From contig CAKUVM010000053.1 of NCBI GenBank assembly GCA_934699135.1, forward strand, positions 1-9,893: 9,893 nucleotides of DNA. Direction: 5' to 3'. This document shows positions 6,324 through 9,893 of the stretch, piece after piece. The position numbers were made by a program, and so were the translations under genes. Under the pieces are notes generated by a model that had not been told where the DNA came from, made no database searches, and was given only the letters and a program-made list of their open reading frames with translations. Each line of letters starts with the position of its first letter. Within the stretch, counting starts at the first letter, position 1. This DNA comes from an uncultured Bacteroidales bacterium (lineage in GTDB: Bacteria > Bacteroidota > Bacteroidia > Bacteroidales > Marinilabiliaceae).

Positions 6324-6722
6324 CTAGTCAATTAATACCAATTTCTCATTCCCTAGTGCCTCTTTTGTTTCCGCATCCAAGGCATCGCATTGAAACACCT
6401 CCGCCTCTATGGAATTGTCTTTCTTGTGAAACACTCCTACTAGCAAGGCGAATGGCTTAGTAAGCGGATCCTTCACGGTGAACGAAAAGCCAAGCTGTCC
6501 CTCGTCTAGACTACGTAAATCAGCCACAAAGAACTCATCATCTTGGACATTCTCACTTCTTTTGTTATTGAACCAAGCCAGAACGTCTGCAAAGTTGTTC
6601 TGTCCATCTATCGTTGATACAGCTACCTCGTTCGGAGCCTTTTGAGGATCTACAAGATTTCCCACATTCTTCTTGCAAAAGAAGCCAGATAGCCAAACCC
6701 AGAACTTCCTTAAATATTCCAT
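6324..6722 (-). CDS. Small protein with GNEKLVLID C-terminal tail (132 aa)
   Basis: The ATG at 6722 is preferred to a TTG at 6743, which would overlap the preceding gene; it leaves a 13-base gap. The N-terminus MEYLRKFWVWLSGFFCKK is a short aromatic, basic helix that could lie on or dip into a membrane. Residues 45-60 (ADVLAWFNNKRSEN) are helical, followed by FFVADLRSLDEGQLGFSFTV and the strand PFALLVGVFHKKDN. The last 18 residues, DAETKEALGNEKLVLID plus the preceding L, are nearly identical to those of the product at 6736-7083 (DAETREALGNEPLVLID) and similar to the end of 7113-7589 (KEVFGDEKLVIID). The tail is thus the family signature. No enzymatic motif is visible and no named family is recognised. 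Low GC, as in its neighbours. Confidence 0.8.
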   Translation of the reverse strand: MEYLRKFWVWLSGFFCKKNVGNLVDPQKAPNEVAVSTIDGQNNFADVLAWFNNKRSENVQDDEFFVADLRSLDEGQLGFSFTVKDPLTKPFALLVGVFHKKDNSIEAEVFQCDALDAETKEALGNEKLVLID

Positions 6723-6735
6723 ATGATTTGCCTTT

Positions 6736-7083
6736 CTAATCAATCAGAACAAGGGGTTCATTGCCCAAAGCCTCCCGTGTTTCTGCATCGAAGCCGTTAC
6801 TCTCAACGTCTTCTGCCGTAATTTCTCCCGTACGCTCGTCATAATTACCTCTCACTAACCCTTTCTTCCCCTTAACTCCATAGTGCTTAACAGGAGCATT
6901 TTTTATCAGTGCTTCCAACTTCTCTTTATCTGCAATGAATGGGTTGTCGGTCTGCTTTGTGTAGCCCTTCCTTTTAAACCATTCCAATACATTCGAAAAG
7001 AAATCAAGCAGGCCTTGGATTACCTTGACAACCCAATCAACGATAGACCCAAGAAAATTTAAAATGTAATCTATTACACCCAT
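6736..7083 (-). CDS. Small amphipathic-helix protein with GNEPLVLID C-terminal tail (115 aa)
   Basis: The ATG at 7083 is preferred over a TTG nine bases upstream. The first 36 residues (MGVIDYILNFLGSIVDWVVK, then VIQGLLDFFSNVLEWF) form a long hydrophobic helix with scattered charges every third or fourth position, typical of an amphipathic membrane-binding helix rather than a signal peptide. A basic stretch (KRKGYTKQ) leads into FIADKEKLEALIKNAP (49-64), the LLxxAP-type helix, then KHYGVKGKKGLVRGNYDERTG and the conserved ending DAETREALGNEPLVLID. It therefore combines the helix shared with 5675-6308 and the tail shared with 6324-6722 and 7113-7589, which argues that all belong to one family. 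It lies 29 bases after the first gene of the operon. Function unknown; membrane association is inferred. Confidence 0.8.
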   Translation of the reverse strand: MGVIDYILNFLGSIVDWVVKVIQGLLDFFSNVLEWFKRKGYTKQTDNPFIADKEKLEALIKNAPVKHYGVKGKKGLVRGNYDERTGEITAEDVESNGFDAETREALGNEPLVLID

Positions 7084-7112
7084 CTTTTCCAATATTTATA
7101 GCGTTAAAACAA

Positions 7113-7589
7113 TTAGTCAATAATCACAAGTTTCTCATCGCCGAACACCTCTTTGACATCATCCACTACGGACTTGGCCTTGATGACGGCGTATTTGTTC
7201 TTCTCTACGGGGAGAAGCTCCCGATTGAGTACGTTGGCGAGGTAGATGAAATTTGCCTTGCCGTCTGCACCTGGCTTCCAATAAGCTGCAACCGCATCGG
7301 CCTCCTCCAAAATCGTCCTCTGGCAGATGCCGAAAAACGTCATGCTGTCAAGGGTCTCCACCTCGCTGAAGTCGATGTTGGCCTTGTTGGCGGCCTCAAT
7401 GGCCTCGGCGTTCTTTGCGCCCTCGCCTTTCTCCAGACCCTTGTCGAACGCATCGATGGTGTCATCAATCGTTTTGCAGAGCTTCTCAAAGCCCTCGTCA
7501 AGCCCCTTGAGGGCGTTGCCGAAGAAGTTGCCCAGCTGCTCGCCGATGTTCTTCAGTCCATCGGCGTTAGATCCTGACGTATTTATCAT
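7113..7589 (-). CDS. Helical small protein with GDEKLVIID C-terminal tail, first gene of the AAA+ operon (158 aa)
   Basis: The N-terminal 70 residues are helical and amphipathic (GLKNIGEQLGNFFGNALKGL, FEKLCKTIDDTIDAFDKGLE), followed by an alanine-rich helix and a globular C-terminal part with MTFFGICQRTILEEADAVAA (83-102), a basic-aromatic strand YWKPGADGKANFIYLANVLN and the final VVDDVKEVFGDEKLVIID. This ending aligns with the LDAETKEALGNEKLVLID tails of the next two genes. There is no signal peptide. Its composition is GC-richer than the following small genes. It is the first gene of the seven-gene run: about 390 non-coding bases lie upstream, and every later gene follows within 11-65 bases. 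I recognise no named family. Confidence 0.83.
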   Translation of the reverse strand: MINTSGSNADGLKNIGEQLGNFFGNALKGLDEGFEKLCKTIDDTIDAFDKGLEKGEGAKNAEAIEAANKANIDFSEVETLDSMTFFGICQRTILEEADAVAAYWKPGADGKANFIYLANVLNRELLPVEKNKYAVIKAKSVVDDVKEVFGDEKLVIID

Positions 7590-7697
7590 GATTGTCCTGA
7601 TTTTGGTTGTTACACTATTCGCAGGAGGACCGAGGCCGTCTCTCGGCGGGGGGTGACGTCGGCCCCCGCGGGGCCTTTGGGCTCCCCTGCTCGCCGG

Positions 7698-7705
7698 TAA
7701 AGTTA
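7698..7705 (-). promoter_or_regulatory. Possible -7 box for the small-protein/AAA+ operon
   Basis: The minus strand reads TAACTTTA, seven of eight positions of TAnnTTTG, about 110 bases before the ATG at 7589. No -33 element is clear. If real, the transcript has a leader of roughly 100 bases holding both GC-rich hairpins. Weak evidence from one motif. Confidence 0.22.
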
Positions 7706-7853
7706 AAGAGGGAGAATAATATGATTAGCGTTTTTTTTTATTAGGAATTAAATTTTTGCTTTTCCGCGGGGATTTTGCGGGAAAGCGGTGAAAATGGTCG
7801 CGGATTTTGGGCGGGGTGGCGGCGTTTTAATGGCGGTGAGGGATGGAAATTTT

Positions 7854-7875
7854 CCCGACAGAGGCGGGAGACGGG
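7854..7875. repeat. Partial copy of the dispersed repeat
   Basis: CCCGACA-GAGGCGGGAGACGGG matches the middle of the longer repeat copies at 7944-7965 and 9674-9695 with one or two changes, then diverges before the palindrome. It seems to be a truncated third copy. Confidence 0.6.
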
Positions 7876-7901
7876 AGTTTTGCGGGCGGGGGCAACATGT
7901 A

Positions 7902-7923
7902 GAGACGGCACGCATGCCGTCTC
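7902..7923. repeat. Related hairpin, GAGACGGCA / TGCCGTCTC
   Basis: Two nine-base arms, GAGACGGCA (7902-7910) and TGCCGTCTC (7915-7923), flank the four bases CGCA. It is preceded by TGTA, so it has the (G)TAGAGACG...CGTCTC form of the neighbouring palindrome with a different core. It appears to belong to the same dispersed hairpin family. Confidence 0.7.
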
Positions 7924-7925
7924 AT

Positions 7926-7983
7926 GCAACCGAGGCGTTATTCCCCGACCATGGCGGGAGACGGGTCGCGACCCGTCTCTACA
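7926..7983. repeat. 58-bp direct repeat, left copy, containing a perfect 22-bp palindrome
   Basis: This stretch matches 9656-9713 at all but a few positions (GCAACCGAGGCGTTAT versus GCAACCGGAGCGTTAT, then CCCGACC...GGCGGGAGACGGG). It contains a perfect palindrome at 7958-7979, made of GAGACGGGTCG and its reverse complement. The right end overlaps the stop codon (7979-7981) of the AAA-ATPase-like gene. Confidence 0.85.
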
Positions 7984-9562
7984 TGGGGAGAGTGCGCTCT
8001 ATGACGCAGCGGTGCGTTTTGGAAACTGGGTCGTAGGCCACGCCCACACGGACAATGCCGCCCGCGAAGCCTAGGAGACGCGCGGAATAATCTCGCTCAC
8101 TGATCTGTCGAAGGGCGTTTTCTGGCGCGCCACCGCACTTGATCTCTATAATGATGGCCGGACGGCGAGCGGACAACGGCACGAGCACCACATCGGCAAA
8201 GCCCTTGCCGCTATTCAGCTCGGGCAAAATGGCGTAATCTTTGCGAGCGTAGAAGTAAGCCATAAGGATGGCGCTCTGAAGCGATGACTCCCTATTGTAA
8301 GTCAACGAACTGGAGATCTCGGAGTGAGCCCGATCCAAGGCCGCGGCAACGGCATCGGCATCTCCCTGCTCTGTGCGTCGCAACAGGTCTCGACTGGCGT
8401 CGATCATTGATTTCACCATCCCGAAATCGTCTGACTCGTCCATTATGGTGAACCAAGCCTCGCGGATCTCGCCGTTAGGGATGCGGCATCGCCCGTTGGC
8501 GGAGTCGTAGGCCAGGTAGCCGAGGTGAATGAGATATGTGAAGACGTGATTTTTGTTTTTGAAGCGGCTCACGCTATTGTCGTAGCCGCGGGTGTCCACG
8601 TCCACCTCGCCCCCCTCAAGCATGGTCATGATGTCGGCCTGCAGGCCGTCTAGGTTGGCGTCGATATAGAACGTTATGGCATCGAGCGCGCTCGTCTGAA
8701 CCCAATAGTTGGCATAGTCGCCGTTGCGCATGGCCTTGGCCACAGAGTTTGGGTTGAAGACGTGTTCGACGCCAGGGAAAGCGTAGCCATCGTAATGGAG
8801 GCGGCAGCGGTCATAGTCCATGCCGAAACGGCCGCACAGGTGGCGCACCTCGCCGTCGGTGAAACCAACGTATGGGGCCAAGCGCTTGGGGTCCAGCATG
8901 GTGTATTCCGTGAAGTTGTTGAGCTTGCTCTGCACCCGCTCGCGGATGATGGGCAAAATGCCCGTGATGTAGGCCAGGCTGATGGCGGGGCCTGCCAAAT
9001 CGCCTTTGAAGAGAGCGTTGAGCAGGGCTATGTATTCTTCGCGTAAAGACTGCGGGGTTTTGTCTTCGCGGATGAGGATGTCATATTCGTCAATCAAGAT
9101 TACGAACGTCTCGCCCGTCACGTCATATATGCGGGCTATGGCTCTGGCAATGGACGCCCCTTGCGGGATGCCGACGCCAGGGAACGCGTCCCGCAACTCA
9201 CCGACCACGGAATCCTTAAGCCGCCTCACGACGTCGGCCCTGACGGAGGAGTCGCAAAGCTCCGCGTTCATGTCCACCTTGATGACGTTGACGGCGTTGA
9301 GGTGAGCATCCCAGCCGGGCTTGCGAGACAGTTTGAGCCTCTCGAAGAGCGCGCGGCTGTCGCACCCCTTGGAATAGTAGGCCGAGAGCAGGTTCGTCAT
9401 CATGGTCTTGCCGAAGCGACGCGCGCGGCTCACACAGACATATTTCTGCTCGGTGCGGAAGTCGCGGTTCAATTCGGCAACCATCTCAGACTTGTCCACA
9501 TAGACCTCGGAGTTGAGGCTGTCTCGGAAATTTCTATTGCCAGGGTTGACGTATATGCCCAT
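7979..9562 (-). CDS. AAA-ATPase-like / PD-(D/E)XK nuclease protein, DUF1703-type (527 aa)
   Basis: The N-terminal half is an AAA-ATPase-like domain: the opening NPGNRNFRDSLNSEVYVDKS, the family's P-loop variant SRARRFGKTMM (45-55) and Walker B FVILIDEYD (153-161). The central part has HYDGYAFPG...FNPNSV (256-273), a family hallmark. The C-terminal PD-(D/E)XK domain shows AILPELNSGKGFADVVL (444-460) with D457 and IIIEIK (470-475) with E473 and K475, then a downstream RQI (485-487). The length, about 520 residues, is typical and all key residues are present, so the protein looks intact. The family is very common and multicopy in Bacteroidales; its function is not established, though ATP-dependent DNA processing or mobile-element/defence roles are suspected. 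The ATG at 9562 follows a TATATTTG -7 box. It is flanked by direct repeats, and its last codons CCCATGTAG run into one copy. It is probably transcribed alone. Confidence 0.93.
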   Translation of the reverse strand: MGIYVNPGNRNFRDSLNSEVYVDKSEMVAELNRDFRTEQKYVCVSRARRFGKTMMTNLLSAYYSKGCDSRALFERLKLSRKPGWDAHLNAVNVIKVDMNAELCDSSVRADVVRRLKDSVVGELRDAFPGVGIPQGASIARAIARIYDVTGETFVILIDEYDILIREDKTPQSLREEYIALLNALFKGDLAGPAISLAYITGILPIIRERVQSKLNNFTEYTMLDPKRLAPYVGFTDGEVRHLCGRFGMDYDRCRLHYDGYAFPGVEHVFNPNSVAKAMRNGDYANYWVQTSALDAITFYIDANLDGLQADIMTMLEGGEVDVDTRGYDNSVSRFKNKNHVFTYLIHLGYLAYDSANGRCRIPNGEIREAWFTIMDESDDFGMVKSMIDASRDLLRRTEQGDADAVAAALDRAHSEISSSLTYNRESSLQSAILMAYFYARKDYAILPELNSGKGFADVVLVPLSARRPAIIIEIKCGGAPENALRQISERDYSARLLGFAGGIVRVGVAYDPVSKTHRCVIERTLPM

Positions 9563-9585
9563 AGGTTCGCATTTTTTGGCCTCGG

Positions 9586-9593
9586 CAAATATA
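9586..9593 (-). promoter_or_regulatory. Bacteroidetes-type -7 box for the AAA-ATPase-like gene
   Basis: The minus strand reads TATATTTG, an exact TAnnTTTG match, ending 23 bases before the ATG at 9562. The same octamer and a similar spacing are found before the Rpn gene. No clear -33 TTTG is present. Confidence 0.5.
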
Positions 9594-9655
9594 TGAAATT
9601 TAGGCGAGGGAGTGCAGGCGACGTTTTCGGGCAGTGACGGGCGGGGTATGATCTC

Positions 9656-9713
9656 GCAACCGGAGCGTTATGTCCCGACCGAGGCGGGAGACGGGTCGCG
9701 ACCCGTCTCTACA
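9656..9713. repeat. 58-bp direct repeat, right copy, containing the same palindrome
   Basis: This is the second copy of the 7926-7983 repeat in the same orientation, with the same perfect palindrome at 9688-9709. It lies about 24 bases beyond the stop codon (9737-9739) of the gene entering from the right, so on the minus strand it sits just downstream of a gene end, as the left copy does. No T-run follows, so a standard terminator is not indicated. Confidence 0.85.
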
Positions 9714-9736
9714 CAGTGGAGGTTTGAGGCGGGACT

Positions 9737-9893
9737 TTAGAACTCTACCTCTGTCATACCTAGGAAGTTGGTGGCCTCGGCATCGTTCATCGGGGCTTCG
9801 GGCTCGGGTGGCGTTTTCTTGGATTTGAGAGCTGACGGCGCGCCAACCTCGGGCTGCTTTTCCGAGGCCGGCGATGAGGCCGCAGGGCTACTC
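9737..9893 (-). CDS. C-terminal end of an unidentified protein (51 residues visible)
   Basis: An open frame runs from the right edge to the TAA at 9739-9737. The visible residues are rich in proline, alanine, serine and lysine (SSPAASSPASEKQPEVGAPS onward, KSKKTPPEPEAPMNDAEATN) and end in FLGMTEVEF. This looks like a disordered linker closing in a short conserved-looking C-terminal peptide. The codons are GC-rich like those of the well-supported genes, and the strand agrees with the rest of the window. The main domain lies outside, so no function can be assigned. Confidence 0.55.
   Translation of the reverse strand, partial: SSPAASSPASEKQPEVGAPSALKSKKTPPEPEAPMNDAEATNFLGMTEVEF

Larger units (their letters stand above)
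7590..7978. other. Non-coding interval with structured leader and repeat fragments
   Basis: No gene-like frame is seen in these 389 bases. Nearest the small-protein operon are two small hairpins, CCGAG/CTCGG (7630-7646) and GGCCCC-CGC-GGGGCC (7661-7675), in what may be its 5' leader. Then comes an AT-rich patch with a run of nine T (about 7731-7739), then GC-rich sequence with three pieces of the palindromic repeat family (7854-7875, 7902-7923, 7926-7983). Short open frames here overlap the repeats and look accidental. Confidence 0.7.

Noticed and set aside
6723..6743. TTG start for the gene at 6324-6722
   Set aside because: It would overlap the stop of the preceding gene. An ATG seven codons later gives a good aromatic N-terminal helix and a normal spacing.
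7741..7929. 62-codon minus-strand frame in the non-coding interval
   Set aside because: The product is a Pro/Arg/His-rich sequence, overlaps repeat elements, and has no sensible start context.
7958..7979. Rho-independent terminator at the end of the AAA-ATPase-like gene
   Set aside because: The palindrome is strong but no T-run follows on the minus strand and it begins at the stop codon itself, so it is listed only as a repeat.
7854..7983. CRISPR array
   Set aside because: Three related repeat pieces are close together, but they differ in length and core, have irregular gaps, and there are no cas genes.

Overview
All supported genes in this window lie on the minus strand, so transcription runs from high to low coordinates. 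The source looks like a member of the Bacteroidetes, probably Bacteroidales. Starts have AT-rich upstream sequence and no clear Shine-Dalgarno motif. Two genes have a good TAnnTTTG -7 box just upstream. Two proteins are short lipoproteins with type II signal peptides. AAA-ATPase-like/PD-(D/E)XK and Rpn-type proteins, which occur in many copies in this phylum, sit at the two ends. The genus cannot be told from the sequence. No phage structural genes, tRNA, rRNA or CRISPR array were seen.

Layout in transcription order: (1) 9893-9737, the C-terminal tail of a gene entering from the right. (2) 9562-7979, an AAA-ATPase-like/PD-(D/E)XK protein of 527 aa. A 58-bp direct repeat containing a perfect palindrome lies on each side of it, and the stop codon falls at the edge of one copy. 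(3) 7978-7590, a non-coding stretch with more repeat pieces and a GC-rich hairpin leader. (4) 7589-3901, a compact seven-gene operon of six small proteins followed by a 468-aa classic-type AAA+ ATPase, closed by a strong terminator at 3896-3854. (5) 3657-552, a second compact operon of five genes: a coiled-coil protein with a duplicated N-terminal 36-residue unit, a coiled-coil protein with a C-terminal membrane anchor, a 73-aa orphan, a lipoprotein with YD-like repeats and a second lipoprotein. It closes with a terminator at 529-497. (6) 424-1, the N-terminal 141 residues of an Rpn/PDDEXK_2 family nuclease, running off the left edge.

The most interesting part is operons 4 and 5 together. Several of the six small proteins are clearly related to one another although their N-termini differ (a transmembrane helix, an amphipathic helix, a short aromatic helix, a soluble helix). 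Three end in almost the same C-terminal tail (GNEKLVLID-like). They precede an AAA+ ATPase with an intact Walker A, Walker B, pore loop, sensor 1 and candidate arginine finger. The next operon encodes coiled-coil, tail-anchored and lipoprotein products. I infer, without proof, an uncharacterised membrane-associated AAA+ system in which the ATPase remodels or extracts small membrane-bound client proteins. An array of immunity or decoy genes beside an unrelated ATPase is the main alternative. The small genes are visibly more AT-rich than the ATPase gene, which suggests a separate origin.
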